A stretch of DNA of 64,000 nt. Source: an uncultured Corynebacterium sp. GTDB lineage: Bacteria; Actinomycetota; Actinomycetes; Mycobacteriales; Mycobacteriaceae. The stretch lies in contig NZ_CALUCS010000001.1 of NCBI RefSeq assembly GCF_943914615.1, forward strand, positions 116,099-180,098, given 5' to 3'. A model generated the notes under the pieces. The model was not told the origin of the DNA, did not search any database, and saw only the letters and a list, made by a program, of their open reading frames with translations. Positions 17,313 through 24,417 of this stretch are shown one piece after another. Position 1 is the stretch's first letter; every line of letters begins with the position of its first letter. Position numbers and translations under genes: made by a program.

Positions 17313-17399
17313 GTGTAGGGTGCCTGGTGTATCCAAGTTCACACCGCGCACGCGGCTGCGTAGTGCGGAATACGCCAGAGAGAAGAAAGGAAAGAGCTC

Positions 17400-17831
17400 A
17401 TGGCGAAGCTAACCCAAGAAATGAAAGACATGATCGATGCACAGTTGCCCTACCTGGCAACTGTCACCGATGGTGAAACGCTGCTGCCGGACATTGGTCC
17501 GAAACGCAGCTTGCGCGTGTGGGATGACGAAACGTTGATCTATAACGAAAACACCGGCCGGCAACACCTGGAAAACCTACGGGCCGGTTCAAAGGCCGCT
17601 GTGGCGGTCGTGGATTGGGCAGAGCTAGACGGGTACCGGTTTATCGGTCCAGCAGAACTGTTCCACGAAGGGCCGGTGTGGGACGCGGCGGTGAAGTTCG
17701 CCGAGGAAAAGGGGCACAACCCACCGAAGATGGCGGTGCTGATCCACATTGAGCAGATCTACACCCTCATGCTCGGCAAGAATGCTGGCCGGTTGTTGGC
17801 CAGCGATGATGAGTCCCTGATGGTGGACTAG
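17400..17831 (+). CDS. pyridoxamine 5'-phosphate oxidase-family flavoprotein
   Basis: 143 residues with the split-barrel FMN-binding fold of the PNPOx-like superfamily: MKDMIDAQLPYLATVTDGETLLPDIGP, then TLIYNENTGRQHLENLRAGSKAAVAVVDW and the YRFIGPAELFHEG strand. Relatives bind FMN or F420 and reduce small organics or protect from oxidants. It is divergent from nrdI-nrdF and shares that promoter region's inverted repeats, so oxidative or flavin-linked control is possible. RBS GAAAGGAAAGAG precedes ATG 17400. The specific reaction is unknown. Confidence 0.75.
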   Translation: MAKLTQEMKDMIDAQLPYLATVTDGETLLPDIGPKRSLRVWDDETLIYNENTGRQHLENLRAGSKAAVAVVDWAELDGYRFIGPAELFHEGPVWDAAVKFAEEKGHNPPKMAVLIHIEQIYTLMLGKNAGRLLASDDESLMVD

Positions 17832-17844
17832 GGGAGTGTGGCGG

Positions 17845-18945
17845 CTACAGCCCGTACTCGCGGGCCGTAACCGCCGCCTGGTTAACGATCCACTCCACCA
17901 TCTCCTGCGTCGGGGCGCCGGAAATTGCCTGGTTGGAGGGGTTATTCATAACGCGGCGCACCACGCCCTCCACGATGATGGCGACCTTCCACAGGCCCAA
18001 CACGTGCCAGTAGGCCAGAGCCTGCCGGTCGCGGTCGGAATCCTTATCCGCCTTCTGCAGGTAGCGCTCCGCCAGTGCCTCCGGGATGGGGAAGCCGTCA
18101 GCCAGCGCGGCCTCGAACCCAGGCAGCTGCAGGCCGTTCTTCACCGGCCAATACGCCATCAGGGAGCCGATGTCCGACAGCGGATCGCCGAGCGTCGTCA
18201 GCTCCCAGTCCACAACCGCGTTGATCTTTCCGGTATCCGGGTCCGCAATGATGTTGCCGATGTGCAGGTCGCCGTGGACCAGCACGGTCTCGTCCTGCTC
18301 CGGAATCTTCGCCACCAGCAGCTGCGTCAGCTTGTCCAGTGCCGGCAGCTCGCGGGTCTTCGTCTTATCCCACTGGCCCGTCCAGCGCCGTAGCTGCCGT
18401 GGGGCGTAGGGCTTGTGGGACGCCAAGTCGTCCAAACCCACCGACTTCAGATCCACACTGTGGATCGCCGCCATCGCGTCGATTAGTCCGTCGGCGATCT
18501 TGCCGCGCACCTCGGGCGTAATGCTGTCCGCAACCTTCATGGAGTTGACGGTCACACCGTCGATGGCGGACATGGCGATCACCGGCACGTCGGCCACCTG
18601 CTCGCTGCCTTCGCCGTGAGCTTCACCGCGGCTTGCACGGCGGCTTTCCTCCCAGTCCGTCGAGCTGCCGTAGATCTTTGGCACCGGCACATCCGTGTTT
18701 TCTAGGGCGGCCATGATCTTGCCCTCGCGGACCACATCGTGGGCGCTGGCGGTCAGCGTGCCCAGGGGTGGACGGCGCACAACCACGCGCTTGCCCTGGG
18801 AATCTGTGGCCAGGTACGTCAGGTTCGATTGCCCTGCGCCGATGCGCTGCAGGGAGATGCCGTCCGCGCCGCCTTCCAGTCCGGCTACGTCGTGCAGCCA
18901 GCTGGCCAGGTGGGCGTCAGAAAAAGGGCTAGAGTTACTGGTCAC
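17845..18945 (-). CDS. aminoglycoside phosphotransferase-fold kinase linked to acyl-CoA dehydrogenase
   Basis: 366 residues of the APH/ACAD10-N-terminal type. Phosphate-loop-like segment RIGAGQSNLTYLATDSQGKRVVVRRPP near residues 33-60, catalytic loop VLVHGDLHIGNIIAD near 220, and metal-binding VVDWELTTLGDPLSDIG near 240. In animals the homologous domain is fused to an acyl-CoA dehydrogenase (ACAD10) and phosphorylates a hydroxylated acyl-CoA; here it is encoded next to one, so the same 4-hydroxyacyl degradation role is a reasonable inference. GTG 18945 start overlaps the dehydrogenase by 11 bases. It is not a resistance gene by context. Confidence 0.82.
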   Translation of the reverse strand: MTSNSSPFSDAHLASWLHDVAGLEGGADGISLQRIGAGQSNLTYLATDSQGKRVVVRRPPLGTLTASAHDVVREGKIMAALENTDVPVPKIYGSSTDWEESRRASRGEAHGEGSEQVADVPVIAMSAIDGVTVNSMKVADSITPEVRGKIADGLIDAMAAIHSVDLKSVGLDDLASHKPYAPRQLRRWTGQWDKTKTRELPALDKLTQLLVAKIPEQDETVLVHGDLHIGNIIADPDTGKINAVVDWELTTLGDPLSDIGSLMAYWPVKNGLQLPGFEAALADGFPIPEALAERYLQKADKDSDRDRQALAYWHVLGLWKVAIIVEGVVRRVMNNPSNQAISGAPTQEMVEWIVNQAAVTAREYGL

Positions 18946-20188
18946 GGTACTTCCTCAATTCTGCTCGGGCGATGGTCATGCGGTGCACCTCATCCGGGCC
19001 GTCGGCTAGGCGCAGGGTGCGCAGGCCCGCCCACATGGCGGCCAGGGGAGTGTCGTCGGTGACACCCTCCCCGCCGTGAACCTGAATAGCCTGGTCAACG
19101 ATCCGCAGCGCCATCGCGGGGGCGGCTACCTTGATGGCTGCGATCTCCTGGCGGGCGGCCTTGTTTCCAACCGTGTCCATCATCCAGGCGGCCTTCATGG
19201 TCAGCAGGCGCGCCTGCTCGATGTCGATGCGAGCCTGGGCGATCTGGTCGCGGATGTTGTCGCGGTTAGCCAAAGGCTTGCCGAAAGCAGTGCGGGATAG
19301 GGCGCGGGTGCACATGAGCTCCAGGGCGCGCTCGGCCATTCCGATGGCGCGCATGCAGTGGTGGATGCGGCCCGGACCCAGGCGGTCCTGGGAGATCTTA
19401 AAGCCCATGCCCTCGCCGCCGAGGATGTCCTTATCCGGCACGAAAACGTCCTTGAAGTGGACCTCCGCGTGGCCTTCGCGGTCGTGATAGCCGAATACCG
19501 GCAGGTTGCGCACGATTGTCACGCCGGGCGCGTCTGCGGGCACGGCGAGCATGGACTGCTGGCGGTGGATCTCCGCATCCGGGCTGGTCTTGCCCATCAC
19601 GATCATCACCTTCAGGTGTGGGTGCATGCCGTTGGAGGTGAACCACTTGCGGCCGTTGAGCACGTAGCCGCCGTCGGTGCGTTCCATGCTCATGCGCACG
19701 TTGGTGGCATCGCTGGAGGCCACGCCCGGTTCAGTCATGGCAAACGCGGAGCGGATTTCACCGCTGAGAAGGGGTTCCAGGTACTTTTCCCGGTGTTCGT
19801 CGGTGCCGTAGAGCTCGAAGACCTCCATGTTGCCGGTGTCCGGGGCGTTACAGTTGCAGGCCTCGGGTGCGAGGTGCATGGACCGCCCCATGATCTCCGC
19901 CAGGGGCGCGTATTCGACATTGGTCAGGCCCGGGCGGTTGCTATCCCCACCTGCGCCGCCAGCGCTACCAGCTCCGCCAGCTCCGAGGTGGGGGTGGAAC
20001 AGGTTCCACAGGCCGCGCTTCTTCGCCTCGGCCTTTAGCTCGTCGAGGATGGCGGGGAAGTGGTGCGGATCGCCGGATTCGCGCATCTGCTGCTCGTACA
20101 CGGCCTCGGCCGGGTAGATGCACTCGTCCATGAATTCAGTGAGCTTGCCTTGGTACTCCAAGGACCTTTCGCTGTGTTGGAAGTCCAC
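18935..20188 (-). CDS. acyl-CoA dehydrogenase
   Basis: 417 residues, flavoenzyme that alpha,beta-dehydrogenates an acyl-CoA. ACAD motifs are present: FAMTEPGVASSDATNVRMS near residue 158, GYVLNGRKWFTSNG near 184, then LGPGRIHHCMRAIGMAERALELM and the C-terminal GGEGVTDDTPLAAMW. A Gly/Ala-rich insert (GAGGAGSAGGAGGDS, about residue 67) is unusual and probably a loop. Middle gene of an SDR-ACAD-kinase operon, 5 bases after the SDR gene. Similarity to ACAD10/11-type enzymes is inferred from the kinase neighbour. Confidence 0.9.
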   Translation of the reverse strand: MDFQHSERSLEYQGKLTEFMDECIYPAEAVYEQQMRESGDPHHFPAILDELKAEAKKRGLWNLFHPHLGAGGAGSAGGAGGDSNRPGLTNVEYAPLAEIMGRSMHLAPEACNCNAPDTGNMEVFELYGTDEHREKYLEPLLSGEIRSAFAMTEPGVASSDATNVRMSMERTDGGYVLNGRKWFTSNGMHPHLKVMIVMGKTSPDAEIHRQQSMLAVPADAPGVTIVRNLPVFGYHDREGHAEVHFKDVFVPDKDILGGEGMGFKISQDRLGPGRIHHCMRAIGMAERALELMCTRALSRTAFGKPLANRDNIRDQIAQARIDIEQARLLTMKAAWMMDTVGNKAARQEIAAIKVAAPAMALRIVDQAIQVHGGEGVTDDTPLAAMWAGLRTLRLADGPDEVHRMTIARAELRKYRDQ

Positions 20189-20193
20189 TGTTT

Positions 20194-21084
20194 TTACCTT
20201 TCGACGCCAGATTGTCCGCCAGCGGGCTTATCAGCAGCGCCGGACTTTCCGGGGGTAGTCACGTCGATGGTCTTGTTGCCCACGAGCATTCCGCCATCGA
20301 CCACGAGGTTCTCGCCGGTGAGCCAGGAGCTGGTCGGTGCGGCCAGGAATGCGATGGCATCGGCGATGTCTTCTGGCTCGCCGATGCGGCCAGCGGGGAT
20401 CAGGGTGGAGGTGGAATCTTCGTTCTCCTTCCACAGCGCCTCCGAAAGCTTGGTGCGGACCACACCGGGGGAGATGCTGTTCACGCGGATGCGTGGCGCC
20501 AGTTCGCGGGCCATCTGCTTGGTCAGGTGCAGCAGGGCGGCCTTGGAGGCGTTATACACGCCGATGTAGTCCTCCATGGACAGGGCGCCAATGCTGGAGA
20601 CGTTGACGACTGCGCCGGCGGGGCTGCCAGAGGCGCTGCCGGCACCGTCGCCAGCAGCCTTGCCGAGGCCTGCCTCGATGGCGGCGCTGGTCCAGATGAC
20701 TGGTCCGATGGTGTTGATCTGGAAGACCTTCGCCATAATCTCCGCGGACTGCTTGTGTACAGGGCCGAACGCGGGGTTCGTGCCCGCGTTGTTGATGAGT
20801 ACATCCAGGCGTCCGAACTCCTCGACGGCCTGGGCGCAGGCCTTCTTGGCGGCCTCGGGGTCGGCGACGTGGGCGGCGATGCCGATGACGCGGCCCGCGT
20901 CCGGGTTTTGCTCGCGGGCGGCTGCCTGCAGTTCTTCGGCGGCGGGGACGACGGTCTCCGGCTTGCGGCCGGTGATGACCACGTTCGCGCCACTGGCCGC
21001 GAGCTGCAGTGCGGTGGCGTGCCCGATGCCGCGGGTACCGCCGGTAACGATGGCGGTCAGGTCGGCGTAATCGTATGTACTCAT
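20194..21084 (-). CDS. short-chain dehydrogenase/reductase
   Basis: 296 residues, NAD(P)-dependent oxidoreductase. Nucleotide-binding GGTRGIGHATALQLA is at residues 16-30, NNAGTNP near 96, catalytic Ser in VNVSSIGALS, and YxxxK as YNASK near 180. The C-terminus carries an extra tail of about 30 residues. First gene of the operon with an acyl-CoA dehydrogenase and kinase, so it may oxidise a 3-hydroxyacyl or related intermediate. ATG 21084 has AAGGATCC upstream. Confidence 0.88.
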   Translation of the reverse strand: MSTYDYADLTAIVTGGTRGIGHATALQLAASGANVVITGRKPETVVPAAEELQAAAREQNPDAGRVIGIAAHVADPEAAKKACAQAVEEFGRLDVLINNAGTNPAFGPVHKQSAEIMAKVFQINTIGPVIWTSAAIEAGLGKAAGDGAGSASGSPAGAVVNVSSIGALSMEDYIGVYNASKAALLHLTKQMARELAPRIRVNSISPGVVRTKLSEALWKENEDSTSTLIPAGRIGEPEDIADAIAFLAAPTSSWLTGENLVVDGGMLVGNKTIDVTTPGKSGAADKPAGGQSGVER

Positions 21085-21169
21085 TCGAGGGATCCTTAGC
21101 AGGTGTTGGGTACGAAAGTTGGGTACGGGTTTTAAGTAGGGGGGGTTGGGATTGAGTTGTGACTCGCAT

Positions 21170-21195
21170 CATATGCAGGTGGCGGGCTGCATATG
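21170..21195. promoter_or_regulatory. inverted-repeat operator candidate upstream of the SDR operon
   Basis: CATATGCAG (21170-21178) and CTGCATATG (21187-21195) are perfect inverted repeats separated by 8 bases. They lie 85 bases before the SDR start and 84 before the divergent phosphatase gene. Size and geometry suit a TetR or GntR dimer; the nearby TetR gene is a candidate binder. Confidence 0.5.
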
Positions 21196-21278
21196 TGAAG
21201 GATCGCAAAACTAAAGAAATTCGGGTGTGAGTGAGGGACACTGGCCTGAGGTCTTAGAAAAGTTTGGAGTTCTAGAAA

Positions 21279-22121
21279 ATGGGGATTTTGTACCTGGTGC
21301 GCCATGGGCAGGCGAACTCTGGAGGTCTGCACACCAGCGATGTCGAAGACGGCGCCATGGAGGAAACCTACGACCGCCTGACACCCCTCGGGCACGAGCA
21401 AGCCGCGGCGACCGGGCGTAGCTTGGCCGCGCGTATCGGTGGGGCAGGCCGGGGTGCGGCGGAAGAAGGCGCGGCACGGGTTAGCGCAGCGCGGGAGGGT
21501 GCAGCGGAGGAGAGTGTGGCGGGGGAAGGCACGGCGCAGCCGGTGGTGTTGTCCGGTCCGCTCGGTCGGCAGCTCAGCACAGCCGAAGGTGTTCATGCGG
21601 AACTGGAGGCTGCGGGTCTGGAACCGCAGGGCATCCGCACGGTGGAGCAGTGGCGCGAGTTTAGCTCCGACGACGTGCTAGCCCCGTACTTCCGCACTCA
21701 CCCGGACAAGCTCGCAGAGGTCCGCCGAGCCTACGAAGCCGCGCGCGAGAACCCCCGGGGAATGAAGGAGCACAACCGTCTGCTCGGCCGTGCTATCGAC
21801 GCCGCCCTACGCGAGTGGCGCTCGACCCCGACATTCGACTCTTTCGCCGCGCAGGTCAGGCAAGGTTTTGCGGACGCCGCATCCCTCGCCGCGGGAGCTC
21901 AACCAATCGTGGTGGTTACCTCAGGCGGGCCGATCTCCATGTGTGCGGCGGAGCTGATCGGCGCCGACTGGACGCGGCTGATCAACAACATCTTCACCGC
22001 TTCAGTGAGCGTGTTTAGTGTCCGGAGTGCGGGTAAGGCTCAGCTGCTGAGCTTCAACGAACACGCGCACCTGGACACTCCGGATGCATCGGGCGGCCGC
22101 CCGTTGCGCCGCTACCGCTAA
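21279..22121 (+). CDS. histidine phosphatase-family protein (phosphoglycerate mutase-like)
   Basis: 280 residues. The RHG motif LVRHGQANSG (residues 6-15) supplies the phospho-accepting His, and TPLGHEQAAATGRSLA follows. An Ala/Gly/Glu insert (about residues 62-88, AARIGGAGRGAAEEGAARVS-like) splits the fold. The segment VVVTSGGPISM stands where most relatives have a second catalytic His (SHGG), so Ser replaces His; activity may be altered. It diverges from the SDR operon. The substrate is unknown. Confidence 0.78.
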   Translation: MGILYLVRHGQANSGGLHTSDVEDGAMEETYDRLTPLGHEQAAATGRSLAARIGGAGRGAAEEGAARVSAAREGAAEESVAGEGTAQPVVLSGPLGRQLSTAEGVHAELEAAGLEPQGIRTVEQWREFSSDDVLAPYFRTHPDKLAEVRRAYEAARENPRGMKEHNRLLGRAIDAALREWRSTPTFDSFAAQVRQGFADAASLAAGAQPIVVVTSGGPISMCAAELIGADWTRLINNIFTASVSVFSVRSAGKAQLLSFNEHAHLDTPDASGGRPLRRYR

Positions 22122-22155
22122 AGATGGTCCCGCCTAAGGGGCTTCCGGGTTTGCC

Positions 22156-22878
22156 TTAGAGCTCCCCGGGCTTCGTGTCCTCCATGCCGACCATGCGGAA
22201 AGTCATCAGACTGAGGGTTTTGATCGTGCGCTCCACGATTTCCTCACGGTTTTCGTCCGTGACCTCGTAGAATCCCTGAATAAAGGTGGCGTGGCAGAAG
22301 CGCGTGAACATCGCAGCTATGGCGGCGGCGGTGTATTCCACATCCTCCAACGGCGGGATCATGTTTTTGGCAATCATCGCCTCCAGCATTCGGCGATTGC
22401 GGCCAACCATCTGCTTAGCGATCTGCATCTGCCGATCCGCAAGTTCGGGGGTGAACTGGGAAGACTGGGCAACCAGGTTCATGGCTCCTGCATTATTCGC
22501 GTAGAAGCGCACGAACTCCCGGTTGCTGTGAATCACCGTAGCGCGGGCGTCATCAATGCTCAGCAAGCTGTCGTCGAGTGTGGGGTTTAGGTCTTCTTCC
22601 ACACTTGCCAACACGTTCATCAGAAGGTCCTGGCGATCTTCGAAGTACGTGTATAGGGTGCCGACGGAACAGCCGGCCACCTCCGCGATCTTTGTCAGCT
22701 TAGTGTGGTGGTAGCCGTCGGTGGTGAACACCTTGCGGGCGGCGTCCAGTATGTCTGCGCGGCGGGCTGCAGCTTTGGGAGAGAGTGTTTCTTGTGAGTG
22801 AGTAGCTGCGGTGCCGCGTGGGTAGTTGTTTGAAGCTTTTTGCCAGCTTCCGTAGTCGTGCACCATAAGCTTCATCAT
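22156..22878 (-). CDS. TetR-family transcriptional regulator
   Basis: 240 residues. The N-terminal helix-turn-helix is RADILDAARKVFTTDGYHHTKLTKIAEVAGCSVGTLYTYFEDRQDLL (about residues 40-85, described here only by its motif order), with the typical GTLYTYF recognition helix. A ligand-binding helical domain follows. The first 35 residues are a nonconserved extension; ATG 22878 is followed by another ATG. It lies between the phosphatase gene and the nucleoside hydrolase gene and may control the neighbouring acyl-CoA dehydrogenase operon. Confidence 0.88.
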   Translation of the reverse strand: MMKLMVHDYGSWQKASNNYPRGTAATHSQETLSPKAAARRADILDAARKVFTTDGYHHTKLTKIAEVAGCSVGTLYTYFEDRQDLLMNVLASVEEDLNPTLDDSLLSIDDARATVIHSNREFVRFYANNAGAMNLVAQSSQFTPELADRQMQIAKQMVGRNRRMLEAMIAKNMIPPLEDVEYTAAAIAAMFTRFCHATFIQGFYEVTDENREEIVERTIKTLSLMTFRMVGMEDTKPGEL

Positions 22879-22909
22879 ATAAGACCTAAACCCTATTAAC
22901 TAAACAATA

Positions 22910-24055
22910 ATGAAGGTTTTTCGGACTTCAATGATTCAAAATTTACAGTCGACCGGAATGCAGAAGCCGCGAGTTGTCGCGGACGTGGATACGGGGATCG
23001 ACGACAGCCTTGCGTTGATTTATTTAGCTGGTTTGCATTCCAACGGGGAGATTGATTTAGTAGTCACGACCAGCGCGGGAAATACGACTGCACACCAGGC
23101 TGCAGTGAACTCTGCTGAGGTCCTGCGGCTGGCTGGAGCGGCGGACGTGCCTGTCGTGGCGGGTGCGCGCTCGCCGCTGAGGGTTCCATTGACAACGACT
23201 CCGGAAACGCACGGAGAAAAAGGTTTAGGCTATTACTCGCCTCTGGATGGGGGTGGTGCAGGCGCGGCGGGGGATGCACGGGCGGCGGTAGAGTCGTGGC
23301 GCGGAGCTACGCACATCCTGATTGCCGGCCCGGCGACAAACCTCGCCTGGGCGCTTCGGCATGCGCCGGAGGCTGTGGGCGGCGCGACTGGAAGCGGCAC
23401 GGCTGGAGCCGAGATCACCCTGATGACCGGCGCTTTTAATTACCCCGGCAACACCACGCCGACCGCCGAGTGGAATGCCTGGGTCGACCCCCACGCGCTG
23501 AAGGAGGTCTTCGCCGCTCCCGCCTCTAGCCCTGCGTCCGCCGATGCTCCTACCATTGCGCGCCCGGCCGTCCGCCCGTTGCCGACGATCTGCCCGCTCA
23601 ACGTCACTGAGCAAGTCCTGCTCTATCCCGAACGTTTACATAGGTGGCAGCAGGCGCTGCGCCCCACGCGCCCAGAACTGGCGACCCTCCTCGGCGACGC
23701 CCTCCGCTTCTACTTCGAATTCCACCAGTCGGTGGGCGTGGGCTATTGCGCGCAGATCCACGACCTCGCCGCGGCCATGGTGATGTTGCGGCGCGTCCCT
23801 TGTTCTTTTTATGACGCCACCGTGGACGTCGAAGCCGACTCTTCCCTCATGCGCGGCACCACCGTGGCCGACCGGGTTGCGAAGGTTCCCGCCGGTGAAG
23901 GGGCTGCGACCAGCGGGGCAGCGGAGGCGCGCGGTGCGTATTGGGATCGCCCGGCGAATGCCCGGATTCTCGAGTCTCTGAACCCGGCCGATGTGTTCGC
24001 GGAGTTCGAGCCGGTAGTGTGCGGGCGGCATTTAGAGGGCTGTAGCCAGGGCTAG
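22910..24055 (+). CDS. inosine-uridine-type nucleoside hydrolase
   Basis: 381 residues, hydrolyses the N-glycosidic bond of ribonucleosides. The calcium-binding DVDTGIDDSLALIYL motif is near residues 25-39 and further family features follow: TTSAGNTT, ILIAGPATNLAWAL, MTGAFNYPGNTTPTAEWNAWVDP and QIHDLAAAMVML. The family length is about 310-330, and the excess comes from Ala/Gly-rich inserts near residues 125 and 165. ATG 22910 is used; ATGs at 22931 and 22958 are possible and none has a strong RBS. It diverges from the TetR gene. Confidence 0.85.
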   Translation: MKVFRTSMIQNLQSTGMQKPRVVADVDTGIDDSLALIYLAGLHSNGEIDLVVTTSAGNTTAHQAAVNSAEVLRLAGAADVPVVAGARSPLRVPLTTTPETHGEKGLGYYSPLDGGGAGAAGDARAAVESWRGATHILIAGPATNLAWALRHAPEAVGGATGSGTAGAEITLMTGAFNYPGNTTPTAEWNAWVDPHALKEVFAAPASSPASADAPTIARPAVRPLPTICPLNVTEQVLLYPERLHRWQQALRPTRPELATLLGDALRFYFEFHQSVGVGYCAQIHDLAAAMVMLRRVPCSFYDATVDVEADSSLMRGTTVADRVAKVPAGEGAATSGAAEARGAYWDRPANARILESLNPADVFAEFEPVVCGRHLEGCSQG

Positions 24056-24085
24056 AAGGTCGGTAATCAAGGGCTTTGAGGGGGT

Positions 24086-24211
24086 AAATGTCGTTAGAAC
24101 GGGAATGCGTTAAGGGCAATAATTTGCATTAGTCTAAACCCGCAGGTCAGAGCGTTTTAAATTTTCCGGCTCCGCGCTGAGCGCCTACGTATTCCCGTTT
24201 TAGCGACATTT
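24086..24211 (+). repeat. 126-bp terminal-inverted-repeat element, copy 2
   Basis: Left end AAATGTCGTTAGAACGGGAA, right end CGTTTTAGCGACATTT. The core includes AATAATTTGCATTAGT and CGCAGGTCAGAG, matching copy 3 in the same orientation and copy 1 in reverse. It lies between the convergent nucleoside hydrolase and metE genes. A stray GCGACATTT (24213-24221) follows the right end. No coding potential. Confidence 0.82.
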
Positions 24212-24292
24212 GGGCGACATTTGGCGGAGGATGGGTGCTTTTCGGCGCTGAAGGGGGACTATTTGGCGGGTGAATGGCTTGGAAAAGCAAAA

Positions 24293-24331
24293 GCGCCGCG
24301 CCGGGACTTCGAAAAGTCTCCGACGCGGCGC
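24293..24331 (-). terminator. rho-independent terminator of metE
   Basis: GCGCCGCG (24293-24300) pairs with CGCGGCGC (24324-24331), with an inner GACTT/AAGTC pair. On the minus strand the stem is followed by CTTTTGCTTTTCC, a T-rich tail. Placed about 90 bases beyond the metE stop codon. Confidence 0.8.
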
Positions 24332-24338
24332 AGCTAAC

Positions 24339-24394
24339 CAGTGGCCAGGTAGCTGAAGTGGCCAGGTAGCTGAAGTGGCCAGCTAACCAGCGGC
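24339..24394. repeat. short tandem repeat downstream of metE
   Basis: Two exact 17-base copies of GTGGCCAGGTAGCTGAA followed by a degenerate third (GTGGCCAGCTAACCAG), flanked by AGCTAACCAG phrases. Probably slippage products; no function is apparent. Confidence 0.65.
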
Positions 24395-24417
24395 CAGTCT
24401 GCGGGCGCTAGATGAAA

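Noticed and set aside
17845..18945. Aminoglycoside resistance gene
   Set aside because: The APH fold is present, but overlap with an acyl-CoA dehydrogenase and the ACAD10-like sequence point to metabolism.
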